From contig JAAVZI010000032.1 in assembly GCA_022791575.1 (NCBI GenBank), forward strand, positions 1 through 51,393: 51,393 nt of DNA, in the 5' to 3' direction. The position numbers were made by a program, and so were the translations under genes. The first letter of the stretch is position 1; each line of letters starts with the position of its first letter. Positions 24,645 to 33,161 of the stretch are shown one piece after another. Below the pieces are notes generated by a model. It had not been told where the DNA came from. It ran no database searches and was given only the letters and a program-made list of their open reading frames with translations. This DNA is from Lachnospiraceae bacterium. GTDB lineage: Bacteria; Bacillota; Clostridia; Lachnospirales; Lachnospiraceae.

Positions 24645-26852
24645 ATGTCAGTTACAATTGCTTTGGCAGGTAATCCAAACTGCGGAAAAACAACATTATT
24701 TAATGCACTGACCGGTTCTAATCAATTCGTAGGCAACTGGCCCGGTGTAACAGTAGAGAAAAAAGAAGGAAAATTAAAAGGCTATAAGGATGTGGTGATT
24801 ACCGATCTTCCAGGTATTTATTCCCTGTCCCCGTACACATTGGAAGAGGTAGTTGCCAGAAATTATCTTCTGGATACTAGGCCGGATGTCATTTTGAATA
24901 TTATTGACGGAACTAACCTGGAGCGGAATCTTTATCTGACGACTCAGTTGGCAGAACTGGGAATCCCTATGCTTCTGGCTGTTAATATGATGGACATTGT
25001 GGAAAAGAATGGAGACAAAATTAATCTTGATCAGTTAAGCAAAAGCCTTGGCTGTGAGGCTGTGGCAATCTCTGCATTAAAAGGGAGCGGGATAGAGACA
25101 GCAGCTGCAAAGGCAGTTTCCATGGCAGGAAAAACGAAGGAAACAGTAGTGCATAAGTTTGTAGAAGAAGTAGAATCGGTACTGGAATCCATTGAACTGC
25201 GGCTGGAAGGGACAGTATCAGAGGAACAGAGACGTTTCTTTGCTATCAAGCTTCTGGAGCGGGATGATAAGATTCAGGAGAAAATGAAAACAGGCCTGGA
25301 TGTTTCCGAAGAAATTAAAATGCTGGAAGAGGACATGGATGATGATACCGAGTCTATTATTACCAATGAACGGTATGTATATATTTCTCAAATCATTGGC
25401 GATTGCCTGAAAAAGGCCAATAAAGAAAAGCTGACGATTTCGGATAAAATTGATAAAATCGTTACAAACCGCTGGCTGGCGCTTCCAATCTTTGCAGTGG
25501 TAATGTTCATTGTATATTATATTTCCGTAACAACAGTAGGAACCTGGGCGACAGACTGGGCCAACGACGGTTTGCTGGGTGATGATGGCTGGAATCTCTT
25601 CGGTATTGAGAAGCTGCATATCATCGGATTGCATGATGCTGTAGGTAGAGGACTGGAAGCCCTGAATTGTGCAGACTGGTTAAGCGGCCTGATCAATGAT
25701 GGTATTGTGGCAGGCGTAGGCGCTGTACTTGGCTTTGTTCCTCAGATCCTGGTACTATTTATATTTCTTGCCTTTCTGGAATCCTGCGGATATATGGCCA
25801 GAATCGCATTTATTATGGACCGGATATTCCGCAAATTCGGTTTGTCCGGTAAATCCTTTATCCCTATGTTAATCGGATCCGGCTGTGGGGTTCCAGGAAT
25901 TATGGCTTCCAGGACGATTGAAAGTGACCGTGACCGGAAAATGACCGTTATGACTACAACATTTGTACCCTGCAGCGCCAAGCTGCCGATTATCGCATTG
26001 ATTGCCGGAGCTTTTTTCGGTAATGCCGGATGGGTTTCCACAAGCTGTTACTTTATTGGTGTGTTTGCCATTATCTGCTCTGGTATTATTTTAAAGAAAA
26101 CAAAGATGTTTGCAGGAGATCCAGCTCCGTTTGTTATGGAGCTTCCGGCCTATCATATGCCAACAGTAGGAAATATACTAAGAAGCATGTGGGAGCGCGG
26201 CTGGTCCTTTATTAAAAAAGCAGGAACGATTATACTTCTTTCTACAATTGTAGTGTGGTTTACTTCTTCCTTTGGCTGGGCTGATGGAGGCTTCGGGATG
26301 CTGGAGGAGAGCCAGACGGATCAAAGTATTCTGGCTTATATTGGCAGAGGAATTGCCTGGATCTTCGCACCTCTGGGCTGGGGAAAATGGAAAATGGCAG
26401 TGGCTGCTGTTACCGGTCTGGTTGCCAAGGAAAATGTAGTTAGTACTTTTGGAATCCTGTTTCAGGGAACCTCGGAAGTGGCAGAAGACGGAGCGGAAGT
26501 CTGGAAGAATCTGAGCAGCTACATTACGGCAGCAGCTCCTGCAGCGGCGGCTTACTCCTTCCTGGTATTTAATCTTCTGTGTGCACCATGCTTTGCAGCA
26601 ATGGGAGCCATTAAAAGAGAGATGAACAATTGGAGATGGTTCTGGTTTGCGATTGGTTACCAGTGTCTGCTGGCTTATGCTGTAGCATTGTGTGTATATC
26701 AGATTGGCGCTTTGGTTGCAGTTGGAAGTTTTACGGTATGGACTGTGGCAGCCTTTCTGATTATAGCAGGATTTATCTGGCTGCTAGTTAGGCCCTATCA
26801 AGAAAGCAGAGGATTGCACATGAATTTTAAAAGCGCTGCAGCGATAAAATAG
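24645..26852 (+). CDS. feoB: ferrous iron transporter FeoB
   Basis: Inner-membrane Fe(II) transporter of 735 residues. The N-terminal G domain has G1 GNPNCGKT (9-16), the switch GNWPGVTVEKKEG, G3 DLPG and G4 NMMD. A helical GDI region follows, then two Gate domains with about 8-10 membrane segments (for example FIPMLIGSGCGVPGIMASRTIE and FVPCSAKLPIIALIAGAFFG, with the conserved Cys). Length is typical. It follows two feoA genes and precedes a FeoB-associated Cys-rich peptide. Confidence 0.96.
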   Translation: MSVTIALAGNPNCGKTTLFNALTGSNQFVGNWPGVTVEKKEGKLKGYKDVVITDLPGIYSLSPYTLEEVVARNYLLDTRPDVILNIIDGTNLERNLYLTTQLAELGIPMLLAVNMMDIVEKNGDKINLDQLSKSLGCEAVAISALKGSGIETAAAKAVSMAGKTKETVVHKFVEEVESVLESIELRLEGTVSEEQRRFFAIKLLERDDKIQEKMKTGLDVSEEIKMLEEDMDDDTESIITNERYVYISQIIGDCLKKANKEKLTISDKIDKIVTNRWLALPIFAVVMFIVYYISVTTVGTWATDWANDGLLGDDGWNLFGIEKLHIIGLHDAVGRGLEALNCADWLSGLINDGIVAGVGAVLGFVPQILVLFIFLAFLESCGYMARIAFIMDRIFRKFGLSGKSFIPMLIGSGCGVPGIMASRTIESDRDRKMTVMTTTFVPCSAKLPIIALIAGAFFGNAGWVSTSCYFIGVFAIICSGIILKKTKMFAGDPAPFVMELPAYHMPTVGNILRSMWERGWSFIKKAGTIILLSTIVVWFTSSFGWADGGFGMLEESQTDQSILAYIGRGIAWIFAPLGWGKWKMAVAAVTGLVAKENVVSTFGILFQGTSEVAEDGAEVWKNLSSYITAAAPAAAAYSFLVFNLLCAPCFAAMGAIKREMNNWRWFWFAIGYQCLLAYAVALCVYQIGALVAVGSFTVWTVAAFLIIAGFIWLLVRPYQESRGLHMNFKSAAAIK

Positions 26853-26903
26853 AAAGAGTTTCGCAATTGTCTAAGAAATAATTGAAAAGAAAAGGAGTTA
26901 TCT

Positions 26904-27044
26904 ATGGGAACCGTAATTGTTTCAGTTATTTTAATCTGTATAGTTGGATGGATTATCAGAACGATAAGAAAAGACAAAAAGAATGGCAGATCCCCGATCT
27001 GTGGATGTAACTGCAAGGATTGCAGCGGACACTGCAGAAAATAA
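26904..27044 (+). CDS. FeoB-associated Cys-rich membrane protein
   Basis: Peptide of 46 residues with one N-terminal membrane helix (about 3-20), a basic linker and a C-terminal ICGCNCKDCSGHC cluster of five Cys. This matches the FeoB-associated Cys-rich family (FeoC-like position). It is preceded by AAAGGAG and closes the feo operon. The Cys cluster may bind iron during transport. Confidence 0.88.
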   Translation: MGTVIVSVILICIVGWIIRTIRKDKKNGRSPICGCNCKDCSGHCRK

Positions 27045-27080
27045 TATAGCGATCTCCAACATACTCATAAATTCTAAAAA

Positions 27081-27120
27081 GAATGCCGCACAGGTGAGTC
27101 ATTGACCTGATGCGGCATTC
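27081..27120. terminator. terminator of the feo operon
   Basis: GAATGCCGCACAGGT (27081-27095) pairs with ACCTG-A-TGCGGCATTC (27105-27120) with one bulged A, followed by TTTGTTT. It also lies at the 3' end of the convergent Cys-rich gene, so it probably works both ways. Confidence 0.8.
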
Positions 27121-27147
27121 TTTGTTTGGAAATCGGTTAAAGTATAT

Positions 27148-27594
27148 TTATGCGTTCCTTTTATATTCCTCTGCAATTCGTATGGATTTATCCGGGAAAT
27201 TAGCGTTCAGATACATCAAGTACTGTAGTGCGCTTCCCTCATAAGGATGCACGTCACCCAACAATGCAGTTTCATAGCAGTTACGAATTACATTAATAAT
27301 GCAGTCTTCGGTATGATCTGCTTTGCAGTCTTTGCATTCCTTTAAAATATGTGCAATAGCAATCTCCAATTCCACTTCATCAAAGACTTTAAAGTCTGTA
27401 GTTGGAATTCGTTCCTTCCCGTTTGGTACTTCCTTTTTGGGTTCTTTGAGAAAGTTTTTAATACATTGTTTGGCATAGCCAATGGTGCAGGCTTCCTTCT
27501 GGCACTGGCCGCATATGGATTCTTTTCTGCAGCAGTGTTCCAGATCGTTGGCAACTAATTCTGCCTGAAAGCCTTTCTTGTGTTCTTCCGCCAT
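27148..27594 (-). CDS. cysteine-rich hypothetical protein
   Basis: Soluble protein of 148 residues with about a dozen Cys in pairs (CCRKESICGQCQKEAC, then CKDCKADHTEDC), suggesting a metal- or cluster-binding protein. No family was recognised. ATG 27594 is chosen because AGGTG lies 7-8 bases upstream; the ATG three codons earlier overlaps that site. It is convergent with the feo operon, and a link to iron handling is possible. Confidence 0.7.
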   Translation of the reverse strand: MAEEHKKGFQAELVANDLEHCCRKESICGQCQKEACTIGYAKQCIKNFLKEPKKEVPNGKERIPTTDFKVFDEVELEIAIAHILKECKDCKADHTEDCIINVIRNCYETALLGDVHPYEGSALQYLMYLNANFPDKSIRIAEEYKRNA

Positions 27595-27862
27595 ATGTAT
27601 CACCTCATGTTATAATTTTAGATAATTGCAAATATAGTTACTAGCAAAGTAATAGCATATATTTACAGATACCATGAAGACAGTATATCATAGAAAATGT
27701 TAAATTTCTATTAAAAAATCATAAAATTTTTGATGCATTTTTACTAAAAACATCCATATTGGCAGAGGATTTCTTATCATTTTCTGAAAGATAGCTCTAT
27801 GAAAGTGGACAGGTTCATGTTATACTAAAAACAGTTCAAATAGAAATCAGGAGGAAATGCAG

Positions 27863-28765
27863 ATGAGCACCAGTGAAAAAATTGCAATTGTTACAGATTC
27901 CTGCGCAGATGTTCCAAGGGATCTGGCGGAGCAGTATTCTATCTTTGTACTGCCTATGGTGATTATGACTACGCAGGGAGAATTTTCGGACGGCGTGGAT
28001 ATAACGGCAACAGAGATTTATGAGATTCAAAAAAAAGAGCTGCCTAAAACCGGGTGTCCCACCGGAGCTGCGGTTATGGATACCTTTGAAGAGATAAAGA
28101 GGCAGGGTTATACAAAGGTTATGGTTATTCTGCTGTCCGGCGGTTTGTCAGGTACGGTCAACAACGTACGCCTGCTGAGTCAGAATGTAAAAGAACTGGA
28201 AGTTGTGGTCTATGATTCCAAACAGGCTAGTATTGGAATCGGTGTGATAGCCCTTCAGGCAGCGAAATATGTACAAGAGGGATATAGTTTTGAACAGCTG
28301 AAAGAAGCAGTAGAGAAGCTGATAGCAGGTACAAAAGTGTTTTTCTCTATCGATACATTGGAATTTCTTCAGAAGGGCGGTAGAATTGGCAAGGTAACGG
28401 CAATGGCTGGTACGCTGCTGCAGATTAAGCCGATTCTCTCTTTTGACGAGACTGATGGAGAAATCTATACAGCAGCCAAGGTGCGTGGAAAACATTTGGT
28501 AGAATCCAAATTAGTTCAGCTTGTGCAGGAGTCTTGCGCACTGAAGCAGGACGGATGTGGGCATGATTCCTCTCGACTAGAGAGTTGCAGGTATAATCTG
28601 GTGATAGCGGACGGCGGTGCGCCGGAGGAGCGCAAAAAACTGGAACAGCGCATGATGGAAGCATTTCCCAATTATGAAGAAATATATCATGCGAATATTG
28701 GCGCGGCATTAAGTGTCTATCTGGGAAAAGGACTGCTAGGTGCGGGGATACAGTTTCTGGAATAA
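27863..28765 (+). CDS. DegV family fatty-acid-binding protein
   Basis: Protein of 300 residues of the DegV/FakB type: N-terminal IAIVTDSCADVPRDLAEQ, the LSGGLSGTVNN loop with fatty-acid-carboxylate Ser/Thr, SIDTLEFLQKGGRIGKV, and the late HANIGAALSVYLGKG motif. Such proteins deliver fatty acids to a FakA-type kinase for phospholipid synthesis. The ATG at 27863 is spaced 8 bases from AGGAGG (27849-27854); the ATG at 27857 is too close. Confidence 0.92.
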   Translation: MSTSEKIAIVTDSCADVPRDLAEQYSIFVLPMVIMTTQGEFSDGVDITATEIYEIQKKELPKTGCPTGAAVMDTFEEIKRQGYTKVMVILLSGGLSGTVNNVRLLSQNVKELEVVVYDSKQASIGIGVIALQAAKYVQEGYSFEQLKEAVEKLIAGTKVFFSIDTLEFLQKGGRIGKVTAMAGTLLQIKPILSFDETDGEIYTAAKVRGKHLVESKLVQLVQESCALKQDGCGHDSSRLESCRYNLVIADGGAPEERKKLEQRMMEAFPNYEEIYHANIGAALSVYLGKGLLGAGIQFLE

Positions 28766-28783
28766 AAGTGGGAAGAGTTGTTG

Positions 28784-30079
28784 TCAGGCGCTCACCAGCT
28801 GAATTGCATCTAATAGAATCACTTCAGCAGTAAATAGGCCATTTTCGAAAAAGGTTTCGAAATGGCCTCCGTTTTTCTCCACGCATCGAATGACATTACG
28901 GATTCCAAAACCATGATTTTTTCCTTCCTTTGTGGACTGATATTCGCCGCGGTGCACAACAGGTGCGGAAGCTGCTGAATTGGTGATGGTAAGAAACAGG
29001 CTGCTTTCTAATATTTTCACAGAGACATGAACGGAGTGCGGTTTGATTTTCTCTGCTGCTTCAAAAGCGTTAGTCAGCAGATTGGAAAAGACCGTGCACA
29101 GATCCATGGAAGAAATCTGTAGTTCATTAGGCAGCAGGCCCTTCCATTCCAGCTGAACCTGGCTGTGTCTGCGACAGATATTCACCGCAATGGCGTCGAC
29201 CAGTTTATTTCCGGTAGTAACGTCAGACTTTAGTTCCTGCAGGCTGATATCAAGCTGAGAAAGATAGTTTCCTAATTCGGAATAATCTTTTTCGCGGTAG
29301 AGGGCGTGCAGGCAGGTTAGATGGTTCTGGATATCGTGTCGGAATTTCCTGGTTTCCGTTTCCTTTTCCAACAGGGAGAGGTAGTAGTCCTTCTGAACCG
29401 CCAGAAGGTTCTGGGATAGTTCAGATTCTCTGCGCAGATAGGTAAGCTGGCTCTGTCTGGATAATAACAGAAATCCGGTGATTAAGAATACAATGGCGAG
29501 GATGCTGAGGCTGAGGATGATCAGTCTTTTATAAAAATCGTCGCTGTCTGAAAATCCAAGGAGCTGAAGAACAGCAATATAGTTGCCAAGGGCAATGCAG
29601 CCTATGGTGAAAAGTAGAATTAATGTTTTGGGTACATTCTTTAGTAAGCTGGCTATGTGAATTCTTTTGAATCTAAACAAAAGGAGAAGAATGAGTGAAA
29701 CTGAATTTGTAAAAAAAGATTGTATAAAATTATAATACATATGTTCAGGTGTTGAATGGGTGATAAACATAACAATAGCGCTGACAATGGTATCTACGAG
29801 GCAGGTAAGGATATATGCAAGAATAACCAAATAGAATTGTTTTCTGCTGGCCATGTAGAAGATAATAATAGAACCGGGCATTATCCCAAGAGGGATACCA
29901 GAATGAAGGATGTCAGTGAAAATGGATAAAATAGCAAACAGTAGAATACTGCCCAGTGAAGCTGTTATGGCAGCAGTAGAATTTTTCAGTTGTATCTTGA
30001 ATAACAAAGTGCAAAACAGAAATAATTTTGATAATTCAAGCGTGTATAGTAATGTACTTTCTACAATATTCTGAATCAT
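28784..30079 (-). CDS. AgrC/GHKL-type sensor histidine kinase
   Basis: Kinase of 431 residues: an N-terminal sensor of six to seven membrane helices (about 1-210), a coiled region, the H box FRHDIQNHLTCLHALY (about 244-259), and a GHKL ATPase with N box NLLTNAFEAAE and G box GFGIRNV. This is the architecture of peptide-pheromone receptors (AgrC, ComD, VirS). No agrB/agrD is present. Across the divergent promoter lies a 22-codon Trp-rich peptide, a candidate ligand. It is co-transcribed with the LytTR regulator (13-base gap). Confidence 0.9.
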   Translation of the reverse strand: MIQNIVESTLLYTLELSKLFLFCTLLFKIQLKNSTAAITASLGSILLFAILSIFTDILHSGIPLGIMPGSIIIFYMASRKQFYLVILAYILTCLVDTIVSAIVMFITHSTPEHMYYNFIQSFFTNSVSLILLLLFRFKRIHIASLLKNVPKTLILLFTIGCIALGNYIAVLQLLGFSDSDDFYKRLIILSLSILAIVFLITGFLLLSRQSQLTYLRRESELSQNLLAVQKDYYLSLLEKETETRKFRHDIQNHLTCLHALYREKDYSELGNYLSQLDISLQELKSDVTTGNKLVDAIAVNICRRHSQVQLEWKGLLPNELQISSMDLCTVFSNLLTNAFEAAEKIKPHSVHVSVKILESSLFLTITNSAASAPVVHRGEYQSTKEGKNHGFGIRNVIRCVEKNGGHFETFFENGLFTAEVILLDAIQLVSA

Positions 30080-30092
30080 AATAAATCCCCTC

Positions 30093-30800
30093 TCATATGT
30101 GTTTTGAATTTTCTCTGATATAGATATTTAATTTCTCTTTAAATTTCCCATTGAGTCTCCTAGAAATTGGTATGGTCTGTTTCATATAATTCATCTGCAG
30201 GTTATTACCGGCAATATGCTTAATATGCCGAAAGGAAACAACATAGGACTTGTGTGTCTGGGAGAATTGTCTGGCGTCCATAGCCTGCAGCCAGTATTTC
30301 AGTGTATAAGGACTGTCCAGAACTTCATTTGAAGTGGTATGTATGTAAGTACCGTCACCATAAGCTTCAAAACATATGATGTCTGCAATATTTACCAGAT
30401 GAATAGTTCCATGGGAGTGAATGGATATTTTTTGGTTGGATAACATTTCTTCTTCTGCTTCTTTTATTACTTCTTGCAGTTTGCAGGAATCTATGGGTTT
30501 GGTTAGAAAGCGGAACGCCCTGACTTTAAAGGCCATTAGCATATATTCAGCATAACTGGTGAGGAATATGATAAAGGCAGGATTTTGTCTTTGTCGTAAT
30601 GATTCTGCTGTTGCAATTCCATCTAGTTCAGGCATTTCGATATCCAAGAAAATAATATCATAGTTTTGGTCAGATTCTAATAATTTTTTGCCAGAGAGAA
30701 ATGTATGAATTGTGAAGTCAGGTCTTATTGTTGACAGAAGTTGTTTGATTGTGTTACAGATAATTTTTTCGTCATCACATATAGCTATATTCAGATTCAT
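30093..30800 (-). CDS. LytTR-family (AgrA-like) response regulator
   Basis: Protein of 235 residues: receiver domain (ICDDE at about 6-10, phospho-acceptor in IIFLDIEMPELDG, K in FLTKP) and a C-terminal LytTR DNA-binding domain (HGTIHLVNIADIICFEAYGD, FSQTHKSYVVSFRHIKHI). The start at 30800 has GAGGAGGG at proper distance. LytTR proteins bind direct repeats spaced by two helical turns, and exactly such a pair is found 75-100 bases upstream (30873-30903). Confidence 0.92.
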   Translation of the reverse strand: MNLNIAICDDEKIICNTIKQLLSTIRPDFTIHTFLSGKKLLESDQNYDIIFLDIEMPELDGIATAESLRQRQNPAFIIFLTSYAEYMLMAFKVRAFRFLTKPIDSCKLQEVIKEAEEEMLSNQKISIHSHGTIHLVNIADIICFEAYGDGTYIHTTSNEVLDSPYTLKYWLQAMDARQFSQTHKSYVVSFRHIKHIAGNNLQMNYMKQTIPISRRLNGKFKEKLNIYIRENSKHI

Positions 30801-30872
30801 ATGCACCCTCCTCAATTTATATTAATTATAACATGGGATTTTTGTATTGACAATATATTTAATTATTTTTTT

Positions 30873-30903
30873 GCCGTTCGCCTTTATTTTTTTACCGTTC
30901 ACC
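30873..30903 (+). promoter_or_regulatory. LytTR/AgrA-type direct repeats
   Basis: GCCGTTCGCC (30873-30882) and ACCGTTCACC (30894-30903) are 21 bases apart start to start. The CCGTTC half-sites fit the ACNGTT-like consensus for AgrA-type regulators. They sit immediately upstream of the promoter at 30913. Confidence 0.65.
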
Positions 30904-30912
30904 GGCCAAGTG

Positions 30913-30941
30913 TTGTAATGATAAATGGAATATGTTATAAG
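30913..30941 (+). promoter_or_regulatory. extended -10 promoter facing the biosynthetic island
   Basis: TTGTAA (30913-30918), 17-base spacer, TATAAG (30936-30941) with TG one base before it (TGTTATAAG, extended -10). It reads toward the Trp-rich peptide and the biosynthetic genes and is placed 9 bases after the LytTR repeats, as for a class II activator. Confidence 0.6.
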
Positions 30942-30991
30942 TAATTTGTCGAATAAAGAAGAGAAATGGTTTGGAAAAGGAAGTGGGAATT

Positions 30992-31060
30992 ATGTTATAT
31001 GAATCTTGGTGGTGGTGGCTGTTTGGACCAAGAAAATTATATTTTTGTAACTACTTATGA
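30992..31060 (+). CDS. 22-residue Trp-rich peptide, candidate signalling peptide
   Basis: A 22-codon gene with AAAGGAAG (30976-30983) 8 bases ahead of ATG. It contains ESWWWWLFGPRK, with four consecutive Trp (TGG x4, 31007-31018), followed by a KLYFC stretch. It lacks a signal peptide, has no AgrB partner, and lies directly behind a LytTR-type promoter divergent from the AgrC/AgrA-like pair. It may be a linear pheromone sensed by that kinase. The alternatives are a Trp-codon leader peptide for attenuation or a small membrane-active peptide. The following 167 bases to the first biosynthetic gene hold no other gene. Confidence 0.5.
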   Translation: MLYESWWWWLFGPRKLYFCNYL

Positions 31061-31227
31061 AAAGAAAATATATACAATGAAAATGCAGAAGGATTATATT
31101 TTTTATTGAAATCCTTTAAGCATTTATATAGATAAAGTAAATTAAAATAATTAGTTCTATTAATGTATGATAACTAGAGTAAAATTAATACCTTAATCCA
31201 AAGAATTTATAAAAAGGAGCAAATTTC

Positions 31228-32820
31228 ATGATAAACCAATTGGAGTTGCCAGTAAATAAAAAGCATTTTATGCGTTCAAGTACAACACGAGCAGGATTAT
31301 ATTCGATTATGACTAGTGAGGATTATGCAGGCGCTGTGAATGCTAAATTTTCGGATGTATCCATAGCATTTGATAATGACAAAGTTAATTATTTTTTTCA
31401 AAGAGAGGAATTTAATAGTAGATTAGAAAATTGTAATTTGAACCATGAAGAAGTTAATAAAACAATAAGTTGTCTGTCTTCTCCATATGTAGAAGATAAA
31501 TATGCCTATATATATAAAACTTTAAAATATGAATCTGATAAAAGTTGTATATGGATAAAAGTTGACTATCTACAGGATTCCAATGCATTGTCAAATATAA
31601 AAATTGTTTTTTCTAATGGAATAATTGGTTTTGATGATACTTATCATGAAGCAATATTCAATAATGAATGCTATTTAAAATTATCAGTTAGGGGCTTGCT
31701 GGTTTTTAGCTTAGATTCTTTTCATAAAAGTGAGAGGATTTTTGAACCAGGTGAGAAAAAACAAATGTATTTGAAATTAGAATATAGAAAAGCGAAAGGG
31801 AGTGTGATGGCTCAATATTCTTTTAATGGAGAGGATTTCAATACAATTGGTGAGGTTACAGTTGGAAACATAATGTTTAGCGAGGTTGGAGTATATGTGG
31901 CACCAAAAGTAAATCCATTTTTTTACGATTTTTATACAAGTCATATTCAACTTTGTATAGATCCAACCTTGAAACGTTTAACGCCCTTTCCAGATATGGA
32001 AGATCAGTATTTTTCTAATATGTTAGATGTGTATCAAGTACCAAGAGAAATAATTAATTTTGATAATAGTGCAATAGATACATTTATTTTGCTATTATCA
32101 ATGGGATATTATATAAGACTAAGATTAGACGAATTTTATATACAAGGAGGATTTCATTTAGATCATGCAAATTTTTTATATGGTTATAATATTGAGCAAA
32201 AAAAATTTCTAATGATAGGATATCATAAATTTTTGGAGTTTTTTGAGCTTGATTTTGAAAAATTTTTATATGCTGCTACAGGAAAGAGAGGGATAACAGA
32301 TAAAATAACTTTATATAAATATAATAGTAAATATTATCCAAATAAGTTTAATTTAGATATATTACTTTTTAATTTGCAAGCATATGTAACTGGCAAAAGT
32401 GAATTTGTTCTTAATTCTAAAAAAGCTGTTATTTATGATAAAAAGCTTCCAATGATTTGCGGTGTCAAAATATATGATGAAATTATAAAAACAGAAGAAT
32501 ATATGATTTGTTTTGTTGAGGATATTCGAATGTCACATCAGCTTCAGGAACATAATGTTATAATGATAGATTTGTTGAATTTTCTAAAAAGCATAAAAAT
32601 ACTAACTGAAGAGTGCTACATTAGAAATGTTAAACGATTTCATGAAAATTTGAAATTAAGTGAAATAATGAAAAATATGGTTTTAAAGAATGAAATTAAG
32701 GCTGTAGATGGTATTTATGAGAAATTGCAAACTTCATTAAGAAAATTAGGAGAAAAAGATATGGAAGCCATGCAACTTCTAATTAGAGATTTAGAGAAAA
32801 TAAAGGTGTGTATGGAGTAG
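31228..32820 (+). CDS. lectin-like domain fused to BtrH/C39-like domain
   Basis: Protein of 530 residues and first gene of the biosynthetic run. Residues about 100-243 have the β-sandwich pattern of DUF1349/concanavalin-like domains (YLKLEYRKAKGSVMAQYSFN, GEVTV…VGVYVA…FYDFY). Residues about 285-360 resemble the His/Asp half of BtrH-N/C39 domains (YYIRLRLDEFYIQGGFHLDH, then NFLYGYNIEQKKFLMIGY). The nucleophilic Cys expected just before this part is not evident, so it may be a non-catalytic or binding member. C-terminal 130 residues are helical. AAAAAGGAGC precedes the ATG. AT-rich, unlike the genes to the left. Confidence 0.65.
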   Translation: MINQLELPVNKKHFMRSSTTRAGLYSIMTSEDYAGAVNAKFSDVSIAFDNDKVNYFFQREEFNSRLENCNLNHEEVNKTISCLSSPYVEDKYAYIYKTLKYESDKSCIWIKVDYLQDSNALSNIKIVFSNGIIGFDDTYHEAIFNNECYLKLSVRGLLVFSLDSFHKSERIFEPGEKKQMYLKLEYRKAKGSVMAQYSFNGEDFNTIGEVTVGNIMFSEVGVYVAPKVNPFFYDFYTSHIQLCIDPTLKRLTPFPDMEDQYFSNMLDVYQVPREIINFDNSAIDTFILLLSMGYYIRLRLDEFYIQGGFHLDHANFLYGYNIEQKKFLMIGYHKFLEFFELDFEKFLYAATGKRGITDKITLYKYNSKYYPNKFNLDILLFNLQAYVTGKSEFVLNSKKAVIYDKKLPMICGVKIYDEIIKTEEYMICFVEDIRMSHQLQEHNVIMIDLLNFLKSIKILTEECYIRNVKRFHENLKLSEIMKNMVLKNEIKAVDGIYEKLQTSLRKLGEKDMEAMQLLIRDLEKIKVCME

Positions 32821-32823
32821 TAT

Positions 32824-33081
32824 ATGTGGAAAAATAATGAAATTAAAGAGATTATAGTAGATATAATAAAAGAATTGATAAAAGATATATCACTTGATTT
32901 ATTACAAGCAGATGCTGATTTAGTGGACTTAGGTCTTGATTCTGTGGTTTTTGTGCAGTTAATCGTTGAGCTTGAGGAAAAATTTCAAGTAGATGTTCCG
33001 GATGAAGTACTTTTTATATCTGAATTAAATACTATAAATAAAATGACACAGCTTGTTGAAAATTTATTAGGAGATAACTAA
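32824..33081 (+). CDS. acyl/peptidyl carrier protein 1
   Basis: Stand-alone carrier protein of 85 residues: four-helix pattern with the phosphopantetheine site DLGLDSVVFVQL, Ser40. It starts 3 bases after the BtrH-like gene. As a discrete protein it would be loaded by one of the three stand-alone adenylating enzymes of this cluster, most simply the next gene. A phosphopantetheinyl transferase is not in the window. Confidence 0.9.
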   Translation: MWKNNEIKEIIVDIIKELIKDISLDLLQADADLVDLGLDSVVFVQLIVELEEKFQVDVPDEVLFISELNTINKMTQLVENLLGDN

Positions 33082-33161
33082 ATAATTAATTATTAAGAAA
33101 TTATAAGAGAATTTGCAAAATTGTTGATGGTAATAAATAGGATTCTGGAGAACAAAAGAAT

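Noticed and set aside
31007-31110. Classical Trp attenuator downstream of the four Trp codons
   Set aside because: Only a weak 6-7 bp pairing (around 31090-31117) was seen, without a GC-rich terminator stem and U-tract, so attenuation is kept as an alternative only.
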